Assembly: GCA_963823845.1 (NCBI GenBank)
Contig: CAWGND010000016.1
Location: 310,001 to 374,000, forward strand
DNA: 64,000 nt
Source: Alloacidobacterium sp963823845
Lineage (GTDB): Bacteria; Acidobacteriota; Terriglobia; Terriglobales; Acidobacteriaceae
Reading direction: 5' to 3'
Below the pieces are notes generated by a model, which saw only the letters and a program-made list of their open reading frames with translations, ran no database searches and was not told the DNA's origin. Below, in pieces: positions 27,779-38,523 of this stretch (position 1 is the stretch's first letter; each line of letters begins with the position of its first letter). The translations under genes were made by a program, and so were the position numbers.

Positions 27779-28240
27779 CCCCAACCTCAGGGAAATTCGT
27801 TTCAGTCATGCTGCCGGTTGGCAATCGAAGGCAGCGCTGCATCCCAACCGCCGGAGATATATCCTTCAGCCGCCAGATAGCGCAGACTTCTTCGATAAAA
27901 GGGAGACCGGGCAGAGGCTTGGACAGACACTCTTTGGGTTTACGATCTGCGGACCAACATGCACTTCACGTTGAAGTAGTCGCCCATGAGGTAGAGGTCT
28001 GAGAACTAATGGGGCGTTCCCCATGATTCATGCGGAACAGCATCTGCTCTATCGTTCGCTACCTAGATACAGACTGAGATATAGAAAAGATATAGATCGA
28101 GACCATTCTTTACCAGTGGGGGGTGAGGGGAGGCGTATTTGATACGCTTTGCTCGTTCTGTAGAAAGACGGCTTTGGTCCGCTATTCATTGTGCAGACCC
28201 CGCACACGCCTCCGTGTTCGTTAAGACTCTCGGTTGAACG
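27779..28240. other. AT-richer intergenic stretch without a recognisable gene
   Basis: About 460 bases with no open frame of family character. The part around 28060-28140 is noticeably AT-rich (GATATAGAAAAGATATAGAT), unlike the GC-rich surroundings, and precedes the truncated resolvase. Confidence 0.45.
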
Positions 28241-28759
28241 CCAAAACCATTACACAGGCAGCTTGAGGGCGTCGATCTCGATAAGAAGTTCACGGACAAA
28301 GCCAGCGGTAAGGATATGAATCGCCCGCAACTCCGGGCGGCACTAGAATACATTCGCGACGGCGACGTTCTCGTGGTTCACTCGATGGATCGGCTGGCCC
28401 GGAACTTGGATGATCTCCGCAAGATCGCGACGGAGTTGACTGGACGGGCCGTCGTCGTCGAGTTCGTGAATGAACACCTGACGTTCACCAGCGAAGACAA
28501 CGCCATGTCGAAACTTCTCCTGTCGGTGATGGGGGCATTCGCGGAATTTGAACGCGCTCTGATCAAAGAGAGACAGCGCGAGGGTATCGCTCTAGCGAAG
28601 CAGAAGGGCATATACAAGGGCCGGAAGCGGTCGTTGACCCCCGAGCAGGTCCAAATGCTTAAACGGCGCCTAAAGGCTGGGGAGAAGCGTGCGGGACTGG
28701 CTCGTGAGTTCGGCATCAGCCGGGAGACGCTGTATCAGTACATCCGGGCGACTGCATAA
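28241..28759 (+). pseudogene. Serine recombinase (resolvase) lacking its N-terminus
   Basis: The frame is open from just after a TGA at about 28240 and reads RQLEGVDLDKKFTDKASGKD, VVHSMDRLARNLDDLRKIAT, SVMGAFAEFERALIKERQRE and the C-terminal Hin-type helix-turn-helix REFGISRETLYQYIRATA. The first strand with the catalytic Ser (Y-x-R-V-S) is missing, so no strand cleavage is possible. It is a close relative of the 31759-32334 gene. A strong terminator follows at 28780. Confidence 0.82.
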
Positions 28760-28779
28760 AACAACGACAGGGAAACGGG

Positions 28780-28815
28780 GCGGCACAGATCAACGTGCCG
28801 CTTACTTTATTTTTG
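28780..28815 (+). terminator. Rho-independent terminator
   Basis: GCGGCAC (28780-28786), 8-base loop, GTGCCGC (28795-28801), followed by TTACTTTATTTTT. Perfect 7-bp stem downstream of the resolvase remnant. Confidence 0.8.
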
Positions 28816-28884
28816 CGTTATGCCCGAATGGATTCGGGCGTTACAGCCAAGTGGATTTGGTACTCTTGCCTTGGAGAGACAGTG

Positions 28885-29190
28885 ATGATCGGTACGTTGG
28901 GCGCAGCTTGGCTGGCTTGCCTAATGCTTCTGCTTATAGGCGTCATCGGGGCAGCAGTTGGGTATCTCGTAAGGCGGATAACGCGGAAGACATCGGGAAT
29001 CAGAGGGGCGGCTGCAGACGGAGCAACTGCAATCGCGGTAGCGTTTATTTATGGAGCTATTGCTGCTGAAGTCCTTGCTGCTCGCGGCATCTGGCGGGAC
29101 ATCAGCGAACAGACCATCATCGTAGGAACCAGCAGTGTCATCCTGAAGCACACGCTGCTGGCGGCATTCCGATCCCGTCACCAAGCGTAG
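28885..29190 (+). CDS. Small membrane protein of unknown function
   Basis: A 101-residue protein: an N-terminal helix (AWLACLMLLLIGVIGAAVGY), a basic loop (RRITRKT), a second hydrophobic helix (ATAIAVAFIYGAIAAEVLAA) and a C-terminal part ending HQA. Two-helix inner-membrane topology is likely. The ATG at 28885 is favoured because GGAGAGAC lies upstream; an ATG at 28795 would begin inside the terminator stem. I do not recognise the family. Confidence 0.5.
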   Translation: MIGTLGAAWLACLMLLLIGVIGAAVGYLVRRITRKTSGIRGAAADGATAIAVAFIYGAIAAEVLAARGIWRDISEQTIIVGTSSVILKHTLLAAFRSRHQA

Positions 29191-29319
29191 GCCGTCCTCG
29201 TTTACTGTCGCGGGCCGTTTGTTTGAATGCTAAGTCGAGGAGGAGCACGAGGTGTTACAAAGAGGTGAACTCAGCGGTGCGCTGATTCAGAGAACAACCT
29301 CGGAGGCTCCTCAGAGACT

Positions 29320-30351
29320 ATGTATTACATCGGATTGGATGTAGACAAGAGGACGATCAGCTATTGCGTGAAGGACGCAGCTGGTCAGGTGCACAGTGAA
29401 GGCAAGATGGGATCCAGCCGGGGTGAGCTGGATGCGTGGATCAAGACCCTTCCACAACCCCGGATGATCGCCATGGAAGCGACGATTTTCACCGGGTGGA
29501 TATATGATCATCTGCTTCCGCATGCGGAAAAGGTGAAGGTGGCGCATCCCCTGATGCTGCGCGCCATCGCCGCGGCCAAGAAGAAGAACGACCGGATCGA
29601 TGCCGGCAAGATCGCCGACTGTCTACGGTGCGACTTCTTGCCGGAGTGCCACATGGCGACGCGGGAGATCCGGGACCGGCGACGCACGCTGCGCTACCGT
29701 AGTCTGGTGGTCAAGCAGATGGTGCAGATGAAGAACCGTGTCTCCGGTCTGCTGATGGAGACCGGTGTGAGCTACAACAAGCAGCGGCTGCACAAGGTAG
29801 GCTACTTCGGCGAGCTGATGACGACCAACAAGGAAGTGCAGCAGAGCATCCGGCCGCTACTGAAGCTGAGCCGGGACATGATCAGCCGGTCGCAGAAGCT
29901 GGAGTACGCGTTGATCAGTTCTCTGGAGCGAGATCCACTCCTGCAGGAGCGGCTGCGGCGACTGAGAACGGTTCCGGGCGTGGGTCCAATCACGGCACGG
30001 ACGTGGGCTCTGGAGATGGGCGATTACACGCGGTTCTCATCGATCAAACAAGCCATCAGCTACTGCGGCTTGTGCGGTGAGGAGAAGAGCTCAGCCGACA
30101 AGGTGATGCGCATGCCGATTTCCAAGCAGCGGAACAAGCACATCCAGCGAGTGCTGATCGAGGCTGCCAAGCTGGCGCCCAGACAGTCTCACGAACTCGC
30201 CCTGATCCACGCCAGAGAACTGGAGAGAGGACATCGGAACCGCGCCACGTTGGCTGTTGCCAGGAAGATGGTCTGCTACATGCTCGCCGTAGAGCGCAGA
30301 CAGCAGGACTTCGTGCCTGCCGCAGAGTTCAGCCGCACGGTCGCAGCGTAA
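29320..30351 (+). CDS. IS110-family transposase (DEDD recombinase)
   Basis: A 343-residue intact transposase. The N-terminal RuvC-like domain shows D7 in IGLDVDK, E53 in AMEATIFTGW and the KKNDRIDAGKIAD segment (D91/D94). The C-terminal Tnp_20 domain has TVPGVGPITARTWALEMGDY, SYCGLCGEEKSSADK with the conserved serine region, and NKHIQRVLIEAAKLA. In this family an RNA transcribed from the element's non-coding end guides both donor and target recognition. No frameshift; likely active. The ATG follows a CTCCTCAGAG region with weak Shine-Dalgarno character. Confidence 0.95.
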   Translation: MYYIGLDVDKRTISYCVKDAAGQVHSEGKMGSSRGELDAWIKTLPQPRMIAMEATIFTGWIYDHLLPHAEKVKVAHPLMLRAIAAAKKKNDRIDAGKIADCLRCDFLPECHMATREIRDRRRTLRYRSLVVKQMVQMKNRVSGLLMETGVSYNKQRLHKVGYFGELMTTNKEVQQSIRPLLKLSRDMISRSQKLEYALISSLERDPLLQERLRRLRTVPGVGPITARTWALEMGDYTRFSSIKQAISYCGLCGEEKSSADKVMRMPISKQRNKHIQRVLIEAAKLAPRQSHELALIHARELERGHRNRATLAVARKMVCYMLAVERRQQDFVPAAEFSRTVAA

Positions 30352-30650
30352 AAGACCTTCCCTTCTAAAGGGAAAGAAAAACATCGGGATTCATGAACGC
30401 GCAGGCTGCCAGGTCCCGCCGATTGCCGACTGGGCGAGGGATCAGATCCCAGGCCCCTACGGATTGTTTCGGGACTGGCAGAGAACACCAACTCAATCTT
30501 CTGTGACGGCTCTTCGAGCCCGAGACTGCAAATAGATGTCCGGTCCTGCAGGGACCACCAGCCGAGAGGCACTTGTGCGCAGTGAAGGATCCTGATCTAC
30601 GCAATGCGCGCCCTCCGGAGCGCGCCCTCAGGCCTCGTGTTTTTTCTCTT
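30352..30650 (+). ncRNA. Candidate IS110 bridge RNA region
   Basis: The roughly 300-base 3' non-coding end of the IS110 element is rich in potential stems: CCCTTCTAAAGGG, GGATCAGATCC, GGCTCTTCGAGCC, GGTCCTGCAGGGACC and GCGCG...CGCGC followed by a T-rich stretch (GTGTTTTTTC). IS110/IS1111-type elements are known to encode a structured guide RNA in one non-coding end. Placement in this end, rather than the shorter 5' end, is my inference from size and structure. Confidence 0.45.
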
Positions 30651-30654
30651 GACT

Positions 30655-30850
30655 TTAACTTACATAGAGGTCGGCAATACGGACATTTCGGCGCGTCGCC
30701 CGATGCTGATTTAAAACAGCATCCAGAATGCGCTTGACCTGAACCGCAGACCACGGGCCGCCACGAGGTGCGGGAGTGTTGTCCTCGTTCAGGGCAGCGG
30801 CAGGCGCGGTGAACGTGACAACGCCTCTCTTCTGGTGTTCCTGATTTAGA
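30655..30850 (-). pseudogene. C-terminal fragment of a large serine recombinase
   Basis: The minus strand reads ALNEDNTPAPRGGPWSAVQV, then KRILDAVLNQHRATRRNVRI and ADLYVS before the stop. The R-G-G-x-W-S-x-x-x-V-x-R-I-L pattern is typical of the recombinase domain of resolvase-like proteins. The rest of the gene is absent, apparently cut near 30850. Confidence 0.6.
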
Positions 30851-30983
30851 GGCAGGATGTCCGCCCCGTTACTTCACCGCCTTCTCCTGACGCGCCTCCA
30901 GCTCAGCTGTGCGGCTTGTGCCGGGGGTGATCCGGGGGCGTCGATATGATGGTTGAAGTAGTCGCCAATTAGAACGAAAGCCA

Positions 30984-31613
30984 ATGCAACGTGTCTACCA
31001 CTTCGTCTCTCTCTGTCATGGACTCGATGACCTGCGTCATCGGCATTTGAAAATTGCACAACTAGACGAACTAAATGACCCTTTCGAACTCTGGGCAATC
31101 GCGCAATCTGACCAGCATCTTCGACAGGGTATCAGAGCAACAAAACAGCAAATGGCCGAGCAATACGGGTTGTTATGCTTCAGCTTGGATTGGCAGAACC
31201 CACTGCTTTGGACCCACTACGCTGATCGGCATCGCGGGCTAGCCTTGGGCTTCGATGTCAACGGGCAGATACTGAAGCAAGTTTCCTATGTGAAAGACAG
31301 ACCGGTTCTGGAGGAGATTAACATCGAAACTGCTCATCGGCTCCTGTTCACGAAATACGAAGATTGGCACTACGAACAGGAAGCCAGAATCTACACAACG
31401 TTGCGAGACGCCGACCCCAAAACTTGCTTGTACTTCGCCGACTTTGGTGAGCAGCTTGTATTGAGGGAAGTGATTGCAGGTCCACTATGCGCGGTTACAA
31501 AACAAGAGCTTTGCGACGTGACAGGTTCTGCAACTGAGGTCAAGTTTACGAAGGCGAGATTGGCATTTGACACTTTTCGCGTGGTGGCGGACCAGCGTGG
31601 GTTTCGTGCCTGA
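30984..31613 (+). CDS. DUF2971-family protein
   Basis: A 209-residue cytoplasmic protein. Family marks are IAQLDELNDPFELWAIA (the N-D-P-F-E motif, about residues 26-42), LLCFSLDWQNPLLWTHYADR (W-x-H-Y motif, about 62-81), GLALGFDV and FTKYEDWHYEQEARIY. DUF2971 has no established biochemical role; members are often found among mobile or defence genes, which fits the surroundings here, but nothing in the sequence proves that role. It starts at an ATG without a strong ribosome-binding site. Apparently intact. Confidence 0.8.
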   Translation: MQRVYHFVSLCHGLDDLRHRHLKIAQLDELNDPFELWAIAQSDQHLRQGIRATKQQMAEQYGLLCFSLDWQNPLLWTHYADRHRGLALGFDVNGQILKQVSYVKDRPVLEEINIETAHRLLFTKYEDWHYEQEARIYTTLRDADPKTCLYFADFGEQLVLREVIAGPLCAVTKQELCDVTGSATEVKFTKARLAFDTFRVVADQRGFRA

Positions 31614-31758
31614 GCGAATTATCCTAACCTGCCTGAGCCACAGACCGATGTTGTCTCGCGCTAGAACGCCACGGGTCGGTACAACTGCTCAAAATACCAT
31701 CACTGTACGCGGCACAATCGCAAGGCTGTGGCGTGAGTGTTACCGGAGTCACGTTTCC

Positions 31759-32334
31759 CTAGCTGACTGGCGCATATTGGTAAAGCGTTTCGCGACTGAT
31801 GCCGAACTCGCGGGCTAGCGCCGCTTTCTTCTCGCCCGCCGCCACGCGGCTGCGAAGCTGTTCCGCTTGCTCTGGTGTCAGCGATGGCTTCCGGCCTTTA
31901 TACACGCCAGCTTTCTTTGCCAGAGTAATCCCTTCGCGCTGTCGCTCTTTGATCAGCGCACGCTCAAACTCACTGAATGCGCCCATGACATTCAACAGCA
32001 GGTTGGACATCGCGTTGTCTTCTCCCGTGAAAGTCAGGCGCTCTTTCGTGAACTCGATCACTACCCCGCGCCCGGTCAGTTCCGTGACCATCCTGCGAAG
32101 ATCGCCCAGATTTCGCGCCAGCCGGTCCATCGAATGCACGACCAGCACATCGCCGTCGCGCAGGTAATCGAGCGCCGCCTGTAACTGTGGCCGCTTCGTA
32201 TCCTTGTCGGTGAACTTCTTGTCTACCTCGACGCCCTCAAGCTGGCGCTGTGTGCTCTGGTCAAGCGTGGGAACTCTGACGTACCCAATTCGCTTCCCAT
32301 GCCGTCTTGCTGCTGTCATCATCTTGCCCGACAT
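31759..32334 (-). CDS. Small serine recombinase with the catalytic Ser replaced by Pro
   Basis: A 191-residue resolvase/invertase of full length. Catalytic domain landmarks are VVHSMDRLARNLGDLRRM, NVMGAFSEFERALIKERQRE and the C-terminal helix-turn-helix REFGISRETLYQY. The N-terminal strand reads GYVRVPTLDQ, where the family has Y-x-R-V-S-T-x-D-Q: codon CCC encodes Pro at the nucleophile position. The enzyme should be unable to cut DNA but may still bind it. It could be counted as a pseudogene. Closely related to the truncated copy at 28241-28759. Confidence 0.85.
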   Translation of the reverse strand: MSGKMMTAARRHGKRIGYVRVPTLDQSTQRQLEGVEVDKKFTDKDTKRPQLQAALDYLRDGDVLVVHSMDRLARNLGDLRRMVTELTGRGVVIEFTKERLTFTGEDNAMSNLLLNVMGAFSEFERALIKERQREGITLAKKAGVYKGRKPSLTPEQAEQLRSRVAAGEKKAALAREFGISRETLYQYAPVS

Positions 32335-32613
32335 CTCCTGTATGTCAGGTTAGACTCTGTAACCTTTGCCATGGTGTGTCAATAAATATAAATACTGACC
32401 CTAATCTGACGTAAAAAGTGTCAGGTAAAATTGTCAGCCTGCGGTATACCCTAAGTTGGCATTGACTCTCAGCTCGCCTCTTTCCCAATATCTTCCCGCA
32501 CCGCATTGAAGGCGAGCGCCCCCCGCTGGGAGAACATACCTAATGTAAGGGTAGAATTGCTCGGGGCCCGATCATGTGCAAAGCGATACGCAATGAGCGA
32601 AAAGGAGTTTGCT

Positions 32614-34134
<1,521 letters not shown>

Positions 34135-34615
34135 CCATAAGAACGATCGTTTATTGCAACATTCAAAATCGCCTCGGAAGCCCACGCCAATGAAGCAAAA
34201 TTCTTTAAGGGTTTTTTGATACATGCCGATTGGAGCGAAGTTGGGGTAGTGGGTCAGTTTGATCTGGGCGTGAAGTTACCGAAAGCCAGACTTTGCAGGC
34301 ACTACGGAGGATGCCTTAAGGATGTCGCATCGGCTTCATGCGCTTAAATCGGTGCTATCCGGGCCCGGGCCGCTGAGGGGGGCTTGGTCGAGCTTCCTTC
34401 AAGCGCCGAGTATTCCGCGGTCGACCGCCGACAGGTGACACGCAAGGCGACCCGATAACCCCAGCGAGCACCACGGCCGCCCTGAACCCAAACCAAACCC
34501 AAGGCCGCGCGGCCTGGCTCGTCGGCAGCCTTGGTGAGCAATTTGGGCCATATTTCTTGCAACGCTTCTCATACTGTAGAGACTGAGTCAAGTTATGGTT
34601 GCAGGACGCATAGGT
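34135..34615. other. Intergenic stretch with no recognisable gene
   Basis: About 480 bases. Near 34196-34219 TTCTTTAAGGGTTTTTTG has a T-run but no good stem. The minus frame at 34344-34562 (QEIWPKLLTKAADEPGRAAL) looks protein-like but I cannot place it. GAAGTTACCGAAAG at 34272 resembles the tail of the GTAAGTT hairpin repeats. Confidence 0.4.
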
Positions 34616-36263
34616 ATGCCAGCCTTTCGGTCTTTTGTGCGCGCCGTGTTCCTTTTTTGCGTCGTCGCTGGCCTGTCTCTCCACGCAAGATCGCAAACCG
34701 CGACTCCCACCCACTACGCTCCGCGTGTCGTCGGATCTGGTCTTCCTCGACGTAACGGTGGTTGACAGGACGGGACAGCCGGTCGTGAGCGGCCTCACCA
34801 AAGACGACTTCACCATCATGGAGAACGGAAAGCCGCAACGCATATTTTCCTTCGACGCGCCGGGCCCCGGCGGTGCGACATCTGGGGCACCCCAACCAGT
34901 CACCGGACCGGATGCGGCCCCTGCTCATGTTGCGCAGACTGGCGAGGTGGCACCGGCAACGATTCTGGTACTCGATCTCATGAATACCCCATCTAAGGAC
35001 TCTGCTTACGCTCGCGATTCGATACGCCGATATCTTGCCCTGCAGCCCGAGCGGCTGCCATCTCTGACCGAACTGATGGTGCTGAATAATACTGCCCTCA
35101 ACCTGGTCCAGCCCTACACCCACAACCGAAACGAACTGTCCGCGCGCTGAATCACGTACCGCCGGAGACGCCTTACAAGTTGGGGAGCATGCAGGGCGGA
35201 AACCAGGACTGGTTTGACCAGAGCCTTGCACAATCAATCGAGGCTCTGCAGCAGATCGCATTGCAAAACAGAGGACAGGCGGGACGGAAAAACATCTTGT
35301 GGGTGGGCTACGGTGGACCCAGTATTCCGGTAGACCCGGGGAACCCTCTTTGGGACAAAGACATGCGCTTCTACGTGCGCGGGACGACAAACATGCTGGT
35401 GGATGCTCGCATCAGCTTGTTCCTGATCCGTCCAGAGGCGCTGGGCTCACTTACGTCAAACCCGGATCACGCGAACCTTTCAAAAATTGAAGGCAGTCTC
35501 GCACAAAAGGGCACGAACGAAGATCCTTTCGCAGGAACCGTAAATTTCGGTCTCTTCATCAACGGCACGGGTGGACGATTTTTCAGTGAACGTAACGACA
35601 TCGATCGCGCAATCGCCGAAGCACAGGAATTGGGCTCGAAATACTGCACGCTGACTTACCAGCCCCCGGCAAGCGAGAGTAACGGCGAGTTCCGCGAGAT
35701 CAAGGTTGTCCTGCGAGATCCCAACCTGCGGGCGATGACGAAATCCGGTTACTTCGCGCCCGAAGTAACGACGAGCGCGGATTCTACGCCGTATCACCTG
35801 GACCCGATGTACCAAATAGAAGAAGCGGCGCAATCGGGAGCCGTATTCGATTCTCTGGGCGTGTCGCTGGTGCATGTGGTGCGGCATCCGGATAGTGAAA
35901 GCGTAGAGGTGCGAACGTTGCTCCAGTCGAAACATTTGCGTTGGCAGCCGACGAGCGATGGGCGGAGTACGGCAGATATCACGGTTGCAGCCGTCAGCCT
36001 TGTCAAAACAGAGGGACATACTGGCTTCTCGAATGCGGCGGCTAACGATCTTTTCGAACAGCCAGGATCCGGCAGGGTTAGCGGCGACAGAAACGCCGGT
36101 AACAATCACGGTGCCCGTGCCGCGTCATACCGAGAGTGTTCGGATGATCATCCTGGCGCAAGACGGAGGACAAACAGGGACCCTGGAGCTGAGACAAGAA
36201 ATCTTGTTCAGCGCGCCGGAAAGCTCGACCCCCGCACCACGACTCGGGCAACGTTCTAGGTAG
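34616..36263 (+). pseudogene. VWFA-related secreted protein, three frameshifts
   Basis: The start (ATG 34616) gives a signal peptide (FVRAVFLFCVVAGLSLHA). A first shift near 34720 is needed to reach LVFLDVTVVDRTGQPVVSGL and KDDFTIMENGKPQRIFSFDA, the acidobacterial VWFA-related N-terminal beta-sandwich, and the domain's ATILVLDLMNTPSKDSAYAR. A second near 35145 continues into LNHVPPETPYKLGSM and GRKNILWVGYGGPSIPVD. A third near 36060 leads to TPVTITVPVPRHTESVRMII and the end at 36263. Reassembled it would be about 545 residues. The family is common and expressed in Acidobacteriota; this copy is dead unless the frameshifts are sequencing errors. Confidence 0.8.
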
Positions 36264-36294
36264 TGCCTCTGCGGTGTGCATGAAATACAGGGTT

Positions 36295-36343
36295 TTGAGT
36301 AAGTTCGCTGCTCGACGTTCATTGCGTCGGCAACTTACCGAAA
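36295..36343. repeat. GTAAGTT hairpin repeat, copy 2
   Basis: Same 49 bases as 24871-24919 with GGCAACTTACC in place of GGCAAGTTACC, which makes GTAAGTT/AACTTAC fully complementary. It separates the VWFA-like pseudogene from the IS91-like unit, so its downstream edge may coincide with the left end of that unit. Confidence 0.8.
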
Positions 36344-36448
36344 ATGTGACATGAACGAAGCCGCGGCGGCGGCGGACGCATCCGCGTGTTACTGAACTGA
36401 CACTTGAGGCTACCGGGTAGCTTGGTGCGCAGAGAAGGAGGATTCTCT

Positions 36449-37333
36449 GTGAACCAACTACGCCAGCTCATGCTTGAGGAGTTGCGGCGTCGCAACTTCG
36501 CCGATACGACCATCCGCACTTACCTGCACGGTGTCGAGCACTTCAGCCGATACTTTCATCGCCGGCCCGATCAGCTTGGCCCCGAGGACATTCGCAAGTA
36601 TCAGGCGATGCTTTTCACCAAGCTGAAGTTCAGTCCGAACACCGTAATCCTGCGGCTGGCGGCGCTGCGCTTCTTCTATATCCACGTGTTGAAGCGCGGC
36701 TGGAGCATCGCCGAGACGCCCTATCCGAAGAAGTTGCGACACCTTCCGCAGGTGCTCAGCCAGGAGGAGGTGGCACGCCTCATTGACGCAGCAGACTCGC
36801 AGTTTCATCGCATCCTGCTGATGACGCTCTATGCCACGGGTGCACGGCGCGCGGAAGCGGCCCACCTGAAGGTCGGTGACATCGACAGCCAGCGGATGGT
36901 GGTTCATATCCGGGAGGGCAAGGGCGGCAAGGACCGCGATGTCATGCTTAGCCCGAAGCTGCTCGATGCGCTGCGCCTCTACTGGCGCGGCCTCCGGCGC
37001 AAGCCGAAGGAGTGGCTCTTTCCCGGCAACCGCTGGCACACGGCAAGTTACCCTGTCACCACTAAGGTCCTCTGGGATGCCTGCCAGATCGCCGCCGAAC
37101 GCGCCGGCCTCGACAACAGGCACATCCATCCGCATACTCTACGTCACTGCTTCGCCACACATCTTCTTGAAGCCGGCGCCGACCTGCGAACGATCCAGAT
37201 ACTGCTCGGTCACCGAGACCTCGAGGTCACTACCGTCTACCTGCATCTGTCCCAACGGCATCTCAGCGCAACTGCCAGCCCGCTTGATGCTCTCACGTTC
37301 TCTCGACAAGGAGGACGCAAGCACAGTTCATGA
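36449..37333 (+). CDS. Tyrosine recombinase of the IS91-like element
   Basis: A 294-residue XerC/D-type recombinase. The N-terminal SAM-like domain contains NFADTTIRTYLHGVEHFSRY; the catalytic domain has YATGARRAEAAHLKVGDID (Arg I), the lysine in GKGGKDRDVML, HPHTLRHCFATHLLEAGADL (H-x-x-R), LLGHRDLEVTTVYLHLS (His and nucleophile Tyr). All catalytic residues are present. The GTG at 36449 follows AGAAGGAGG with good spacing. Its stop overlaps the start of the transposase gene by 4 bases, so the two are translated together. Confidence 0.92.
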   Translation: MNQLRQLMLEELRRRNFADTTIRTYLHGVEHFSRYFHRRPDQLGPEDIRKYQAMLFTKLKFSPNTVILRLAALRFFYIHVLKRGWSIAETPYPKKLRHLPQVLSQEEVARLIDAADSQFHRILLMTLYATGARRAEAAHLKVGDIDSQRMVVHIREGKGGKDRDVMLSPKLLDALRLYWRGLRRKPKEWLFPGNRWHTASYPVTTKVLWDACQIAAERAGLDNRHIHPHTLRHCFATHLLEAGADLRTIQILLGHRDLEVTTVYLHLSQRHLSATASPLDALTFSRQGGRKHSS

Positions 37334-38523
37334 GCCGGCCTCCGCTGGAGATGGCCGACATTGTTCGCTGTGCAGGACACGCATTTCTTGAACACAGCCG
37401 TAAGTGGATCAACTGGCAACACCGAAAAGTGTTGCTGGCCATCACGCGCTGTCGCACCGCCGCGCTGGGCGGACATCGCGATCGCTGTACCGGCTGCGGA
37501 CATACGACCAGGATCTCGTACAACTCCTGCCGAAACAGGCATTGCCCACGGTGCCAGGGCAACGCGCGCCTGCGCTGGCTCAAGGCGCGTGAACGAGAAC
37601 TGCTGCCCACCCGCTATGTCCATGCCGTCTTCACTCTGCCGCGGGAACTGGCCCCGCTCGCTTTACAGAACAAGCGGCTCATCTATAACCTGCTCTTTCA
37701 CGCCAGTGCCGAGACGCTGCGTGAGATTGCTCGCGACCCTCGACATCTTGGAGCCGAGATCGGTTTCTTCAGCGTGCTCCACTCCTGGAATCAGCGATTG
37801 CAGTTTCATCCCCATATCCACTGTGTCGTTGCCGCCGGCGGCCTCGCACCAGATCACTCCAGATGGATCTCCGCCCGGCCTTCCTTCTTCCTGCCCATCG
37901 GCGTGCTCAGCCGTGTCTTCCGCGGCAAGTTCGTCGCCGGACTCCGTAGCGCCTTCCATCGAGGCGAACTCCAGTTTTACGGCAACCTTCTGCCTCTTGC
38001 CCAGCCACGCACCTTCGCCGCATGGCTGCGTGTACTGTTCCGCCACGACTGGGTCGTCTACTCCAAGCCTCCCTTCGGCGGCCCTGAACACGTGCTGCGC
38101 TATCTCGGCGCCTATACCCATCGCGTCGCCATCTCCAACAGCAGGCTGGTTGCGCTCTCCGATGGCAACGTCACCTTCCGCTGGCGCGACTCTGCCCACG
38201 GCAACAAGAAGAGGCTCATGACTCTGGCCGTCGAAGAGTTCCTGCGCCGCTTCCTGCTCCATCTGCTGCCGCCAGGCTTCGTCCGCATCCGCAACTTCGG
38301 GTTCCTCGCCAACCGGAACCGCGCTACCCTGTTGCCGCTATGCTCTCGACTACTCAGCGGCTCAGAGCAAAAGGCTGCTTCGGCAGCTTCGATGTCCACT
38401 GAAGAGACCCATTTACTCTGGAACTGCCCAGTCTGTGGCGGAACCATGCGCGCTGTCGAACGGCTTTCCGCTGCGCAACTGCTGCTTCGTTCTCCACCTC
38501 AACCAAACCGGTGCGCAGCTTGA
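37330..38523 (+). CDS. tnpA: IS91-family HUH (Y2-type) transposase
   Basis: A 397-residue rolling-circle transposase. The N-terminal zinc-binding domain (about residues 50-80) has cysteine pairs in CTGCGHTTRISYNSC and CPRC. The HUH motif is FHPHIHCVV near residue 160 and the tyrosine helix YLGAYTHRVAISNSRLVAL near 258. A late CPVCGG suggests a second zinc site. These enzymes nick one strand and mobilise DNA by rolling-circle replication, sometimes carrying adjacent sequence. The ATG overlaps the recombinase stop (ATGA). Intact and likely functional. Confidence 0.94.
   Translation: MSRPPLEMADIVRCAGHAFLEHSRKWINWQHRKVLLAITRCRTAALGGHRDRCTGCGHTTRISYNSCRNRHCPRCQGNARLRWLKARERELLPTRYVHAVFTLPRELAPLALQNKRLIYNLLFHASAETLREIARDPRHLGAEIGFFSVLHSWNQRLQFHPHIHCVVAAGGLAPDHSRWISARPSFFLPIGVLSRVFRGKFVAGLRSAFHRGELQFYGNLLPLAQPRTFAAWLRVLFRHDWVVYSKPPFGGPEHVLRYLGAYTHRVAISNSRLVALSDGNVTFRWRDSAHGNKKRLMTLAVEEFLRRFLLHLLPPGFVRIRNFGFLANRNRATLLPLCSRLLSGSEQKAASAASMSTEETHLLWNCPVCGGTMRAVERLSAAQLLLRSPPQPNRCAA

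Larger units (their letters stand above)
29215..30650 (+). mobile_element. IS110-family insertion sequence (approximate limits)
   Basis: Contains one intact IS110-type transposase (29320-30351), about 100 bases of left non-coding end and about 300 bases of right non-coding end. The right limit must lie before 30655, where unrelated resolvase sequence resumes. IS110 elements lack conventional terminal inverted repeats, so the exact ends cannot be read from a single copy. Confidence 0.75.

Noticed and set aside
28060..28140. Possible CRISPR-like or iteron repeat (GATATAGA units)
   Set aside because: Only two or three irregular units are present, with no regular spacing or spacers.
30984..31613. 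DUF2971 gene as part of an antiphage defence operon
   Set aside because: No nuclease, ATPase, methyltransferase or other defence partner is adjacent; the neighbours are recombinase remnants and an IS110.
37361..38262. Long overlapping frames on both strands within the IS91 transposase
   Set aside because: High GC keeps alternative frames open; the zinc, HUH and Tyr motifs occur only in the 37330-38523 frame.
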